From Klebsiella quasivariicola (GTDB lineage: Bacteria > Pseudomonadota > Gammaproteobacteria > Enterobacterales > Enterobacteriaceae): 64,000 bases of DNA. Shown piece after piece: positions 16,969-26,106 of the stretch. Within the stretch, counting starts at the first letter, position 1. Each line of letters starts with the position of its first letter. The notes under the pieces were generated by a model. It worked only from the letters and a program-made list of their open reading frames with translations, did no database searches and was not told the origin of the DNA. The stretch lies in NCBI RefSeq assembly GCF_002269255.1, contig NZ_CP022823.1, forward strand, positions 1,612,001-1,676,000, read 5' to 3'. Made by a program: the position numbers and the translations under genes.

Positions 16969-17089
16969 ACCCGTTATATTTCAAGTTGCACGTGCGTTGG
17001 CTCTACTTGCTCACCCCGATCGCGTACGCGATGTACGCGCCGGGGATTTGCTGTGTCGCCGCCTTCCTGCAGCTCGAATTATTGCGGGT
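16969..17089. repeat. 121-bp dispersed palindromic repeat between ackA and pta
   Basis: The ends are imperfect inverted repeats: it opens ACCCGTTATATTTCAAGTTG and closes with CTCGAATTATTGCGGGT, whose complement begins ACCCGCAATAATTCGAG. An inner palindrome (GTACGCGATGTACGC) adds secondary structure. The length, end sequences and intergenic position fit a dispersed enterobacterial palindromic repeat of the ERIC class of element, though it does not match the ERIC core I know. It would be transcribed within the ackA-pta mRNA. Confidence 0.7.
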
Positions 17090-17108
17090 CAGGGCTGGCG
17101 GTGTGGAA

Positions 17109-18311
17109 TTAAGCGGTCAGACGGCTGGCGTCTTGCGCGATGACCAGTTCTTCGTTGGTCGGGATAACCACGGCAGGACGGGTGCCTTCTTTGTTGATGA
17201 AGCCAGACTTGCCGAAACGAGCAGCCAGGTTACGTTCATGGTCAACTTCGAAGCCCAGTACGCCCAGTTTGCCCAGCGACAGTTCACGCACCATCGCGGC
17301 GTTTTCACCGATACCACCGGTGAAGATAACAGCGTCGAGACGACCGTCCATCAGCGCGGTGTAGGAGCCGATGTATTTCGCCAGGCGGTGGCAGTATACG
17401 TCCATCGCGCGTTTAGCGTCGGCTTTTTCCTTGTAGTTGTCTTCTACGTAGCGGCAGTCGCTGGTGACTTCGGTCAGACCCAGCAGGCCGGACTCTTTGG
17501 TCAGCATTTTGTTGATGGCGTCAACGCTCATGCCCAGGGTGTCGTGCAGATGGAAGATGATGGCCGGATCGATGTCACCGGAACGGGTACCCATCACCAG
17601 GCCTTCCAGCGGGGTCAGACCCATGGAGGTATCAACGCATTTGCCGTTACGGATTGCCGATACAGAACCACCGTTGCCGAGGTGGCAGGTGATGATGTTC
17701 AGCTCTTCTACCGGCTTGTTCAGGATTTTAGCGGCTTCCTGGGTCACATAGAAGTGGCTGGTGCCGTGTGCGCCGTAGCGACGAACGCCATGCTCTTTGT
17801 ACAGGCTGTACGGCAGGGCATAGAGGTAAGATTCTTCCGGCATAGTCTGATGGAACGCCGTATCGAATACCGCCACGTTTTTGTCTTTCAGATGCGGGAA
17901 AGATTTCAGCGCTTCAGCGATGCCGATCAGGTGTGCCGGGTTGTGCAGCGGTGCGAAGGACGCAGCGTCTTTAATGCCCTGAATCACAGATTCGTCAATC
18001 ACCACGGAGCTGGTGTATTTTTCGCCGCCATGGACGATACGGTGGCCGATTGCGGTCAGTTGAGCAGACAGTTCTGGTTTTTGTGCCAGAATAGTGTTAA
18101 CGATAAAGTTCAGTGCTTCACTGTGCGCAGCGCCCGCGCCTAATTCGGCTTCGTGTTTGCCGCCGTCAATTTTCCATTTGATACGGGCTTCCGGCAGGTG
18201 GAAGCATTCCGCTAAACCGGACAGGTATTCGTCGCCGTTAACGGCGTCAAGGATAGCAAATTTCAGAGAGGAGCTACCGCAGTTCAGAACCAGTACTAAC
18301 TTACTCGACAT
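17109..18311 (-). CDS. ackA: Acetate kinase AckA
   Basis: Transfers phosphate between acetyl phosphate and ADP, yielding ATP and acetate. 400 residues, the standard length. ASKHA-fold motifs are visible: phosphate-1 LVLNCGSSSLKFAI at the N-terminus, HRIVHGGEKYT, FDTAFHQTMP, the HLGNGGSV adenosine loop and FTGGIGENAA. It is followed on the same strand by pta, the usual pair. The promoter lies in the 338-base gap shared with divergent yfbV. Confidence 0.96.
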   Translation of the reverse strand: MSSKLVLVLNCGSSSLKFAILDAVNGDEYLSGLAECFHLPEARIKWKIDGGKHEAELGAGAAHSEALNFIVNTILAQKPELSAQLTAIGHRIVHGGEKYTSSVVIDESVIQGIKDAASFAPLHNPAHLIGIAEALKSFPHLKDKNVAVFDTAFHQTMPEESYLYALPYSLYKEHGVRRYGAHGTSHFYVTQEAAKILNKPVEELNIITCHLGNGGSVSAIRNGKCVDTSMGLTPLEGLVMGTRSGDIDPAIIFHLHDTLGMSVDAINKMLTKESGLLGLTEVTSDCRYVEDNYKEKADAKRAMDVYCHRLAKYIGSYTALMDGRLDAVIFTGGIGENAAMVRELSLGKLGVLGFEVDHERNLAARFGKSGFINKEGTRPAVVIPTNEELVIAQDASRLTA

Positions 18312-18649
18312 GGAAGTACCTTTTTATGATACGTGGCTAAAAAAACGTCAGGGTGTCATTAGCGTAGCGCAGGATGACCTCGACATTTATGATTAACATC
18401 ATGCCTTGTTCTGTTTTCGGGCACGATGAGAGAAGTACATTTGATTTTATGCCATTTTGCATAATTTTCAGCCAATGGCAGAATATGCGATAATTTGACT
18501 AGCCTGGCAAAAGAGTCTATCCGCCCTTTCAGGCGGGCACAGGATACCTGATTGCGGCATCCTTTGCCAAAATCTTTTGAACGTTGTCATGCATAGTTGG
18601 TGTTTTGCACGAATTTTTTAAGTTTTATATGTAAAGTTGAGGTAAAGCC
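18312..18649. other. Divergent promoter region ackA/yfbV
   Basis: 338 bases without a gene, AT-rich in the centre. It must hold the ackA promoter on the minus strand and the yfbV promoter on the + strand. A possible yfbV promoter is TTGCAC (18605-18610) with TATGTA about 17 bases downstream. A short hairpin (CCGCC/GGCGG, 18521-18536) is present. I see no convincing open reading frame or RNA gene. Confidence 0.5.
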
Positions 18650-19105
18650 ATGTCGACCCCCGAGAAACGCCCCGTTAGCTTCTTTAGCTTGTTCAACCGT
18701 GGGCAGCACTATGCCAGGACCTGGCCTCTCGACAAGCGCCTCGCGCCGGTATTTATTGAAAACCGCATCATTCGAGCTACCCGCTATGCCATCCGCATTA
18801 TGCCGCCGATCGCTATTTTTACCCTGTGCTGGCAGATAGCCCTTGGCGGACAGCTGGGTCCTGCCGTGGCCACCGCGCTGTTTGCGCTGAGCCTGCCGAT
18901 GCAAGGATTATGGTGGTTGGGTAAGCGGTCGGTGACGCCGCTGCCGCCGTCCATTCTTAACTGGTTCTATGAAGTGCGTGGCAAACTGCAGGAGGCAGGG
19001 CAGGCGTTGGCCCCCGTCGACGGCAAGCCCGATTATCAGGCGCTGGCTGACACGCTTAAGCGCGCCTTCAAACAACTGGATAAAACTTTCCTTGATGATT
19101 TGTAA
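18650..19105 (+). CDS. yfbV: UPF0208 membrane protein YfbV
   Basis: A 151-residue inner-membrane protein, the usual family length. Two hydrophobic segments around residues 45-65 (IMPPIAIFTLCWQIALGG) and 70-90 (AVATALFALSLPMQGLWW) are followed by a soluble C-terminal tail. E. coli YfbV has been linked to organisation of the Ter macrodomain. ATG 18650 follows TGAGGTAAAGCC. A strong terminator follows. Confidence 0.92.
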   Translation: MSTPEKRPVSFFSLFNRGQHYARTWPLDKRLAPVFIENRIIRATRYAIRIMPPIAIFTLCWQIALGGQLGPAVATALFALSLPMQGLWWLGKRSVTPLPPSILNWFYEVRGKLQEAGQALAPVDGKPDYQALADTLKRAFKQLDKTFLDDL

Positions 19106-19130
19106 TTCACTACGGAAAACGCATATAAAA

Positions 19131-19162
19131 GAAGGCGCATGATTTATGCGCCTTCTTTATTT
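19131..19162 (+). terminator. Intrinsic terminator of yfbV
   Basis: GAAGGCGCAT (19131-19140), loop GATTT, ATGCGCCTTC (19146-19155), then TTTATTT. A perfect 10-bp stem followed by a T-rich tract. Confidence 0.92.
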
Positions 19163-19192
19163 CACGCCCTACCGTGCTACAGGAGTCACAAC

Positions 19193-19687
19193 ATGGAAAT
19201 GACCAATGCGCAGCGTCTGATTTTATCCAATCAGTACAAAATGATGACGATGCTCGACCCGGACAACGCGGAACGCTACCGTCGTCTGCAAACCATTATT
19301 GAGCGTGGGTATGGGCTGCAGATGCGAGAGCTGGACCGCGAGTTCGGCCAGCTGACGGAAGAAACCTGCCGTACCGTTATCGATATCATGGAGATGTACC
19401 ATGCGCTACATGTCTCCTGGACTAACCTGAAGGATGCGGCCGGTATCGACGAGCGTCGCGTCACCTTCCTCGGCTTTGATGCCGCTACCGAAGCGCGTTT
19501 TCTCGGCTACGTGCGCTTTATGGTCAATGTCGAAGGCCGCTACAGTCATTTTGACGCCGGCACCCATGGCTTTAACTCGCAGACCCCAATGTGGGAGAAA
19601 TACCAGCGAATGCTGAGCGTCTGGCACGCCTGCCCGCGCCAGTATCACCTGAGCAGTAATGAAATTAACCAAATTATTAATGCCTGA
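19193..19687 (+). CDS. yfbU: UPF0304 protein YfbU
   Basis: A 164-residue conserved cytosolic protein of unknown biochemical role. ATG 19193 (MEMTNAQRLILSNQYKMM) has AGGAGT nine bases upstream; the in-frame ATG at 19139 lies inside the yfbV terminator and is rejected. The protein is largely helical with DERRVTFLGFDAATEARFLGYVRF as the central conserved block. Its stop is 11 bases before the GTG of the HAD phosphatase, so the two are coupled. Confidence 0.92.
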   Translation: MEMTNAQRLILSNQYKMMTMLDPDNAERYRRLQTIIERGYGLQMRELDREFGQLTEETCRTVIDIMEMYHALHVSWTNLKDAAGIDERRVTFLGFDAATEARFLGYVRFMVNVEGRYSHFDAGTHGFNSQTPMWEKYQRMLSVWHACPRQYHLSSNEINQIINA

Positions 19688-19698
19688 GGGAGGTGCCC

Positions 19699-20358
19699 GT
19701 GCAGTGTAAAGGTTTCCTGTTCGATTTAGACGGGACGCTGGTGGATTCCTTGCCGGTGGTGGAGCGTTCATGGTGTAAGTGGGGGGATCGTTTCGCCATT
19801 GATCATGATGAAATACTCAATTTTATTCACGGCAAGCAGGCTATTACCTCCATTCGCCATTTTATGCCGGGTCGCAGCGAGGAAGATATTCAGGCCGAAT
19901 TTCGCTACCTCGAGCAGATGGAAGCCACTGACATCGAGGGCGTCGTCGCCCTGCCGGGGGCGTTAGCCCTGCTGAATACGCTCAATGAAGCCGGCATCCC
20001 GTGGGCGATTGTGACCTCGGGGTCGATTCCGGTTGCCCATGCGCGTCACCGCGCGGCGGGGCTGCCAATGCCGGAGGTGTTTGTCACCGCTGAGCAGGTG
20101 AAACACGGCAAGCCAGCGCCGGATGCCTATCTGCTGGGCGCCGAGCGGCTGGGGTTGCCGGCTGAGCAGTGCGCCGTGGTGGAAGACGCGCCTGCGGGAC
20201 TGCTCTCCGGACTGGCGGCGGGCTGTCGCACCATCGCGGTCAACGTGCCTGCCGATGCTCCTCGTCTGGATGAAGCTGACCTCGTGTTGAGCAGCCTGGA
20301 AGATCTGCTGGTAGAACGCCAGGCGAACGGCTTTGTTAATGTGCGTCTTAAAGCGTAA
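19699..20358 (+). CDS. yfbT: HAD-family sugar phosphatase YfbT (HxpA)
   Basis: A 219-residue haloacid dehalogenase-type phosphatase; the E. coli protein dephosphorylates hexitol and sugar phosphates. GTG 19699 (VQCKGFLFDLDGTLVDS) is favoured because GGGAGG sits five bases upstream; the GTG at 19693 overlaps that site. HAD motif I is DLDGT, motif II VTSGS, motif III KPAPD and motif IV VVEDAPAG, with an alpha-helical cap in between. A clear terminator follows. Confidence 0.92.
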   Translation: MQCKGFLFDLDGTLVDSLPVVERSWCKWGDRFAIDHDEILNFIHGKQAITSIRHFMPGRSEEDIQAEFRYLEQMEATDIEGVVALPGALALLNTLNEAGIPWAIVTSGSIPVAHARHRAAGLPMPEVFVTAEQVKHGKPAPDAYLLGAERLGLPAEQCAVVEDAPAGLLSGLAAGCRTIAVNVPADAPRLDEADLVLSSLEDLLVERQANGFVNVRLKA

Positions 20359-20370
20359 ACGTATGATTTC

Positions 20371-20395
20371 GCCCCGCGTTGTCGGGGCTTTTTTA
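20371..20395 (+). terminator. Intrinsic terminator after yfbT
   Basis: GCCCCG (20371-20376) pairs with CGGGGC (20383-20388), followed by six T residues. Confidence 0.9.
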
Positions 20396-20434
20396 TGCCA
20401 CTATGTCGACTCCCTCTTCTGACAAGGAAACGTT

Positions 20435-22267
20435 GTGAACGGTGAATTGATTTGGGTTTTATCCCTCCTGGCCATCGCGGTTGTGCTGTTTGCTACCGGC
20501 AAGGTGCGCATGGATGCTATTGCCCTGATGGTTATTGTCGCCTTCGTCCTCAGCGGCACGCTGACGCTGAATGAGGCTTTTTCCGGATTCAGCGATCCTA
20601 ACGTGATCCTCATTGCCGCCTTGTTTATTATTGGTGACGGCCTGGTGCGCACCGGGGTGGCTACCAAGATGGGGGCCTGGCTGGTGAGCGTGGCTGGCAG
20701 CAGCGAAACCAAGATGCTGATCTACCTGATGCTCACCGTCGCCGGGTTGGGCGCCTTCATGAGTTCAACCGGCGTGGTTGCTATTTTCATCCCGGTGGTG
20801 CTCAGCGTGTCGGCGCGGATGAATACCTCACCATCGCGGCTGATGATGCCGCTGAGCTTCGCCGGGCTTATCAGTGGGATGATGACCCTGGTCGCAACGC
20901 CGCCCAACCTGGTGGTCAACAGTGAACTGCTGCGCGAAGGGCTGCACGGCTTCAGTTTTTTCAGCGTTACGCCGATTGGCCTGGTGGTGCTGATCCTTGG
21001 CATCGTCTATATGCTGGCGGTGCGCTTTATGCTGAAAACAGATAATGGCGAATCCGCGCGTGATGGCCGCAAAAGAAGCACATTTCGTGATCTGATCCGC
21101 GAATATCACCTCACCGGCCGCGCCCGCCGCCTGGCGATCCGTCCCGGTTCGCCAATGATCGGCCAGCGGCTGGATGATTTAAAACTGCGTGAGCGCTACT
21201 GCGCCAACGTCATCGGCGTTGAACGCTGGCGGCGGTTCCGTCGGGTGATTGTTAACGTCAACGGGGTATCGGAATTCCGCGCCCGTGACGTCCTGCTGAT
21301 CGATATGTCCGCCTCCGATGTCGATTTACGCCAGTTCTGTGGTGAGCAGATGCTCGAGCCGATGGTGCTGCGCGGCGAGTATTTTGCCGATCAGGCGCTG
21401 GACGTGGGTATGGCGGAGGTGGCGCTGATCCCGGACTCAGAGATGATGGGTAAAACGGTGCGTGAGATAGCGTTCCGCACCCGGTTTGGTCTCAATATCG
21501 TCGGCATGAAACGTGATGGCAAGGCGATGGATGGATCCGTGGTCGATGAGCCGCTGCAGCTCGGCGATATTCTGCTGGTGGTCGGCAACTGGCGGCAAAT
21601 TGCCCTGCTGGCGAAGCGTGGGCGTGATTTCGTGGTGCTCAATATGCCGGTTGAGGTCGATGACGCTTCGCCGGCACACAGCCAGGCTCCGCACGCGATT
21701 TTCTGTCTGGTGCTGATGGTAGCCTTGATGCTCACCGATGAAATTCCCAACCCGATTGCCGCGATCATCGCCTGCCTGCTGATGGGCAAATTCCGCTGCA
21801 TCAACGCTGAAAGCGCCTATAAGGCGATCCACTGGCCAAGCATTATTCTGATCGTCGGGATGATGCCTTTTGCGCAGGCGCTGCAGAAAACCGGCGGGGT
21901 GGATCTGGTGGTCAAGGGGCTGATGGACGTCGCCGGAGGCGAGGGGCCTTATCTGATGCTCGGCTGCCTGTTTGTGATGTGCGCGACGATAGGCCTGTTT
22001 ATTTCTAATACCGCGACCGCGGTGCTGATGGCGCCTATCGCCTTAGCGGCGGCGAAGTCGATGGGCGTATCGCCGTATCCCTTTGCCATGGTGGTAGCGA
22101 TGGCGGCATCGGCGGCATTTATGACCCCGGTTTCCTCGCCCGTCAACACCCTGGTGCTTGGCCCGGGTAAGTATTCCTTCAGCGACTTTGTGAAGATTGG
22201 CGTCCCTTTCACTGTGCTGGTGATGGTGGTCTGCGTGCTGCTGATTCCGGTACTCTTCCCGTTTTAA
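20435..22267 (+). CDS. yfbS: SLC13-type transporter YfbS with TrkA-C domains
   Basis: A 610-residue inner-membrane transporter of the divalent anion:sodium symporter/ArsB-like superfamily. The N-terminal half (residues 1-200) and C-terminal half (about 405-610) are hydrophobic and contain repeated TPPN and TPVSSPVN re-entrant motifs (VATPPNLVVNSELL and FMTPVSSPVNTLVLGPG). Between them lie two cytosolic RCK_C/TrkA-C domains (about 220-390). Start is GTG 20435 after AAGGAAA. The substrate is not known with certainty. Confidence 0.9.
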   Translation: MNGELIWVLSLLAIAVVLFATGKVRMDAIALMVIVAFVLSGTLTLNEAFSGFSDPNVILIAALFIIGDGLVRTGVATKMGAWLVSVAGSSETKMLIYLMLTVAGLGAFMSSTGVVAIFIPVVLSVSARMNTSPSRLMMPLSFAGLISGMMTLVATPPNLVVNSELLREGLHGFSFFSVTPIGLVVLILGIVYMLAVRFMLKTDNGESARDGRKRSTFRDLIREYHLTGRARRLAIRPGSPMIGQRLDDLKLRERYCANVIGVERWRRFRRVIVNVNGVSEFRARDVLLIDMSASDVDLRQFCGEQMLEPMVLRGEYFADQALDVGMAEVALIPDSEMMGKTVREIAFRTRFGLNIVGMKRDGKAMDGSVVDEPLQLGDILLVVGNWRQIALLAKRGRDFVVLNMPVEVDDASPAHSQAPHAIFCLVLMVALMLTDEIPNPIAAIIACLLMGKFRCINAESAYKAIHWPSIILIVGMMPFAQALQKTGGVDLVVKGLMDVAGGEGPYLMLGCLFVMCATIGLFISNTATAVLMAPIALAAAKSMGVSPYPFAMVVAMAASAAFMTPVSSPVNTLVLGPGKYSFSDFVKIGVPFTVLVMVVCVLLIPVLFPF

Positions 22268-22272
22268 GCTAT

Positions 22273-22309
22273 ACAGGCAGGCCGGGCAACCGCTGCCCGG
22301 CCTGCCTGT
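22273..22309. terminator. Perfect 16-bp hairpin between convergent yfbS and yfbR
   Basis: ACAGGCAGGCCGGGCA (22273-22288) pairs perfectly with 22294-22309 around a five-base loop. The right arm touches the yfbR stop codon. No T run follows on either strand, so it may act as a bidirectional transcription barrier or REP-like element. Confidence 0.65.
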
Positions 22310-22908
22310 TACAGCGGCGAATCCTGGCTAATTTCATCCAGCGATAGCTGGAAGCTTGGGACAAATACCTGCATAAAGTAATCCATCTCCGCGCTGCGCC
22401 GTGATTCCAGGGTCTTTTCCAGACGGCCTTTAGCGAGCAGAAATTCGTTGTTGCCTGCAGACAGTTCTTCGAGGCATTTCAGGTAGGCGCAAAGGGCGTC
22501 AGCCTGTTTGACGATCGACTGCTCTTCCTCGCTGTAGTGGTGCTCGTCAATCAGCGGTTCGAAAATATCCCGTAGCTCGTCAGGGACCATATCCACCAGT
22601 TTTTGCTGCGCAATCTTTTCAATCGCCTTATATTCCTGGGCAATCTGTGAATTGAAGTATTTCACCGGGGTAGGCAGATCGCCGGTGAGCACTTCGGAGG
22701 CATCGTGGTACATCGCCAGCAGAGCGATACGTTCGGCGTTGACCTGGCCGCCAAATTTGCGGTTTTTAATCGCCGCCAGCGCGTGGGCAACCATTGCCAC
22801 CTGCAGACTGTGCTCGGAAACATTTTCGGTGCGCACGTTGCGCATCAGTGGCCAGCGGTTGATAAGTTTCAGGCGGGAGAGGTGGGCAAAGAAATGACTC
22901 TGACTCAT
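22309..22908 (-). CDS. yfbR: 5'-deoxynucleotidase YfbR
   Basis: Hydrolyses deoxyribonucleoside 5'-monophosphates and acts in nucleotide salvage and thymidylate synthesis. 199 residues, as in E. coli. HD-domain metal ligands are visible: His33 in TENVSEHSLQ, the HD pair in AMYHDASEVLTGDLPTPVK (about residues 68-69), and a later Asp in VKQADALCAYLKC. Arg18-Trp19 (INRWPLMR) form part of the deoxyribose-selective pocket in the known structure. Confidence 0.95.
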   Translation of the reverse strand: MSQSHFFAHLSRLKLINRWPLMRNVRTENVSEHSLQVAMVAHALAAIKNRKFGGQVNAERIALLAMYHDASEVLTGDLPTPVKYFNSQIAQEYKAIEKIAQQKLVDMVPDELRDIFEPLIDEHHYSEEEQSIVKQADALCAYLKCLEELSAGNNEFLLAKGRLEKTLESRRSAEMDYFMQVFVPSFQLSLDEISQDSPL

Positions 22909-22989
22909 AGGAACCCTTAATCAGTGACAACATCGGCTTCCATTGTGCGCAGGGAACGCCGCCGGATGCAAATGCCGGCGGCGGAGCGA

Positions 22990-24207
22990 TTAAAGCTGGT
23001 GGTAGCCGGAGAGGAAGCGGCCAAAGCGGGAGATCGCCATCTCCAGGTCGTCTTCGCGAGGCAGGGTCACGATGCGCACATGATCCGGCCACGGCCAGTT
23101 AAAGGCGGTTCCCTGTACCAACAGGACTTTTTCCTGCAGCAGGAAATCAAGCACCATTTTCTGGTCGTCGTGAATATTAAAGCGCTTCGCGTCGATTTTC
23201 GGGAACATATACAGCGCGCCTTTTGGCTTCATGCAGGAAACGCCCGGGATATCGTTGATCAGCTCCCAGGCGCGATTGCGTTGTTCATACAGACGCCCGC
23301 CGGGAATAATAAATTCGCTGATACTCTGATAGCCGCCGAGCGCGGTTTGAATGGCATGCTGGGCCGGGACGTTGGCGCACAGGCGCATCGACGCCAGCAT
23401 CTCCAGCCCTTCAATATAGCCCTTCGCGTGTTTTTTCGGCCCATTCAGCACCATCCAGCCCTGACGGAAGCCGGCAACGCGGTAGGTTTTTGACAGCCCG
23501 TTGAAGGTCACGGTCAGCAGGTCAGGCGCGAGAGCGGCAATCGAATGATGCTCGGCGTCGTCGTAGAGGATCTTATCGTAGATTTCATCGGCGAAAATGA
23601 TCAGGTTATGCTGGCGGGCGATCTCGACGATCTCCTGCAGCAGTTCTTTGGAGTAGACGGCGCCGGTGGGGTTGTTAGGGTTAATGATCACGATCCCGCG
23701 CGTGCGCGGGGTGATTTTCGCGCGGATATCGTCAAGATCCGGGAACCAGTCAGAGGATTCGTCGCACAGGTAGTGTACCGCCTTGCCGCTGGAAAGCGAC
23801 ACCGCCGCTGTCCACAGCGGGTAATCGGGGGCGGGAACCAGCATCTCATCGCCGCTGTTTAACAGCGCCTGCATTGCCTGCACAATCAGCTCAGAAACGC
23901 CATTACCAATGTAGATATCTTCCACCGTGACATCGCGCATTCCCCGCGCCTGGTAATGCTGCATGATGGCTTTACGCGCCGAGTACAATCCTTTCGAATC
24001 GCAGTACCCCTGGGCGGTAGGGAGATTGCGGATGACGTCGACGAGGATCTCGTCGGGGGCCTCGAAGCCGAACGGCGCCGGGTTACCGATGTTCAGTTTC
24101 AGAACCTTATTGCCTTCTTCTTCAAGACGTTTCGCTTCTTTCAGAACCGGGCCGCGGATGTCATAACAGACGTTCTCTAACTTGCTGGATTTTTCGATGG
24201 GGGACAT
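22990..24207 (-). CDS. alaA: Glutamate-pyruvate aminotransferase AlaA
   Basis: Class I PLP aminotransferase making alanine from pyruvate and glutamate. 405 residues. Visible marks are NIGNPAPFGF, the PLP-ring region GNGVSELI, the NPNNPTGAV loop, the PLP phosphate Asp/Tyr (FADEIYDKILYD), the Schiff-base lysine in FNGLSKTYRVAGFRQGW (about residue 240) and the carboxylate-binding arginine near the C-terminus (VRIVTLPRED). It diverges from lrhA over 873 bases. Confidence 0.95.
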   Translation of the reverse strand: MSPIEKSSKLENVCYDIRGPVLKEAKRLEEEGNKVLKLNIGNPAPFGFEAPDEILVDVIRNLPTAQGYCDSKGLYSARKAIMQHYQARGMRDVTVEDIYIGNGVSELIVQAMQALLNSGDEMLVPAPDYPLWTAAVSLSSGKAVHYLCDESSDWFPDLDDIRAKITPRTRGIVIINPNNPTGAVYSKELLQEIVEIARQHNLIIFADEIYDKILYDDAEHHSIAALAPDLLTVTFNGLSKTYRVAGFRQGWMVLNGPKKHAKGYIEGLEMLASMRLCANVPAQHAIQTALGGYQSISEFIIPGGRLYEQRNRAWELINDIPGVSCMKPKGALYMFPKIDAKRFNIHDDQKMVLDFLLQEKVLLVQGTAFNWPWPDHVRIVTLPREDDLEMAISRFGRFLSGYHQL

Positions 24208-25080
24208 GAATCTTGACCTTTTTAGCTGTTATTGCCACTCCCTGCCGTGGAAGTCAGCACGGAACAATGTACTCCGCATCCCCGCTGTTTTGAAGGCTTT
24301 GCAGGAGAAGATTTTGCTAATACAGGATTTTAAGCGTAATTGATTTATCTATCATGTGGGGATTTAATCTATAGCTTATGCCTATTTATGTCTATTTTTC
24401 GGTCGTATATGTAACCGTAATGTCATTTTAACCAACATTTATCTGGTTTCTTTGTGTGGTAAGAGAGAACGCAAGAAAGAGCGGTAAGCGAAAAAGCTAT
24501 CCTTAAGGTAATTAAGCGTTGATTTGTGATTTTGATGTTAAATATTTTTAATAAAAAACAGCACTCGCCCACAATATTCTTATTTTTGACAGGTAATAAT
24601 CTGAGGTTTGTTAATTTATATAAAATGTTGAAAAAAATTTAAAATTACCTGAGTTAATCCTTATTAAGGCTTATAAAAAGGATGGATATCGGTTAGAATA
24701 TCGCCGTTAATATCAGCGTTAATCCGCGGTTTTGCGGTGAAATTGATGATTAATATATTGTTATTACAGGATTTTATTGTTCCTTTTCTCTTTAGTAAAA
24801 GCACGGCAAAGACAGGCTTTCTGGTAACAACCGCCCGCGTCATTGCAGCGACGCATGAAGGCCGGCAGATCGTGGCAATAAATAACGATGAGAAATACGA
24901 GCAATATATTACTCCGAGGTTCTGTGCATTTGCGCAGACGAGTACTTTGACATGTAATAACGTTCGTCCAGTTGTTTATCCGCCATCGAAAGGGTGGGCA
25001 CGAGGCTCAGGGATTAGCTGGAAACCTGGCGTGAAGCATCAACAAGGCAGGTCGGCGTTAGCTGCCTGTAAGTGAACAAC
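24208..25080. other. Long AT-rich intergenic region between alaA and lrhA
   Basis: 873 bases with no convincing gene. The centre (about 24300-24720) is markedly AT-rich, consistent with H-NS-type binding and with a far-upstream lrhA promoter that gives a long 5' leader. A GTG-initiated frame of 112 codons (24737-25075) ends at the lrhA start but has no recognisable domain and no ribosome site. A short CCGC/GCGG hairpin occurs near 24724. No tRNA or known small-RNA sequence was recognised. Confidence 0.5.
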
Positions 25081-26007
25081 ATGATTAATACCAATCGTCC
25101 GATACTCAACCTCGATCTCGATCTGCTTCGCACCTTCGTGGCGGTCGCCGATCTGAACACCTTCGCCGCCGCCGCCGCCGCGGTATGCCGTACCCAGTCC
25201 GCAGTCAGCCAGCAAATGCAACGCCTGGAGCAGCTGGTGGGTAAAGAGCTTTTCGCCCGCCATGGGCGCAACAAACTACTGACCGAACAGGGCATCCAGC
25301 TGCTGGGTTATGCCCGTAAAATCCTGCGTTTTAACGATGAGGCCTGCCTGTCGTTGATGTATGGCAGCCTGCAGGGAGGGATGACCATTGGTGCGTCGGA
25401 AGAGACGGCCGATACCATCCTGCCGTTTCTGTTAAACCGCATCGGTTGCTTCTATCCCCGAATGACGCTGGAGATTAAAGTGCATCCGCATGCCGCGATC
25501 ATGGAGATGCTCGCCGAAGGGGGAGTGGATCTGGCATTGTCCACGCATCAGCCTGATGGTTTTAGCTCTTTTACTCTGCGAACGTCGCCCACGCTCTGGT
25601 ACTGTGCGGCGGAATACGTGCTGGCAAAAGGGGAGTCGATTCCCCTTATCCTGCTGGAGGAGCCGGGTCCGTTCCGTCAGGACATTATTACCGCGCTGGA
25701 AGCCGCCCATGTCTCGTGGCATCTGGCCCATGCCGCCTCTTCGCTGTCCGGGGTAAAAGCGGCAGTGAAAGCCGGGCTGGGCGTCACGGCGCGGCCGGTT
25801 GAAATGATGAGCGCTGACCTGCGGGTGGCTGGCATCAGCGATGGTTTACCCCTTCTACCTGATACCCGATATGTCGTTAGCTGTAATCCGCAGACGGTGA
25901 GCGAACTACCGCAGGCGATTTTCCAGTCTCTGAGTCAGGAGAATTCCCCCTGGTGCACCGGGTCAGCGCTTACTCCGGAAGAGGGAGGAAACACCCTGGT
26001 TTTGTGA
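25081..26007 (+). CDS. lrhA: LysR-type regulator LrhA
   Basis: Transcription factor that in E. coli represses flhDC motility genes and type 1 fimbriae and promotes RpoS turnover. 308 residues. The N-terminal helix-turn-helix is almost invariant: DLDLLRTFVAVADLNTFAAAAAAVCRTQSAVSQQMQRLE. The effector domain contains TIGASEETADTILPFLLNRI and GLGVTARPVEMMS; it is more divergent between species than the DNA-binding part. Start at ATG 25081 (MINTNRP); the ATG at 25072 is three codons upstream. A strong terminator follows. Confidence 0.93.
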   Translation: MINTNRPILNLDLDLLRTFVAVADLNTFAAAAAAVCRTQSAVSQQMQRLEQLVGKELFARHGRNKLLTEQGIQLLGYARKILRFNDEACLSLMYGSLQGGMTIGASEETADTILPFLLNRIGCFYPRMTLEIKVHPHAAIMEMLAEGGVDLALSTHQPDGFSSFTLRTSPTLWYCAAEYVLAKGESIPLILLEEPGPFRQDIITALEAAHVSWHLAHAASSLSGVKAAVKAGLGVTARPVEMMSADLRVAGISDGLPLLPDTRYVVSCNPQTVSELPQAIFQSLSQENSPWCTGSALTPEEGGNTLVL

Positions 26008-26060
26008 GGGCAATAATGCTAACAAAGATCACAAAAACTAGTAACAGAATGTAAGTTCAA

Positions 26061-26106
26061 AAAAAGAGCCTCAGAGGTGGTTTTCCCCCCTGCTGGCTCT
26101 TTTTTT
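26061..26106 (+). terminator. Intrinsic terminator of lrhA
   Basis: AAAAAGAGCC (26061-26070) pairs with GGCTCTTTTT (26095-26104) with T residues continuing; the loop contains a further CAG.GG/CC.CTG inner pairing. Confidence 0.9.

Noticed and set aside
14762..18311. Long open frames antisense to pta and ackA (for example 508 codons at 15365-16891 and 492 codons at 16665-18143)
   Set aside because: They mirror highly conserved pta/ackA codons, encode low-complexity protein without recognisable domains, and arise from GC-rich third positions.
24737..25075. 112-codon frame directly upstream of lrhA
   Set aside because: GTG start without a ribosome site, composition unlike a real protein in its second half, no recognisable family; recorded only as part of the leader.
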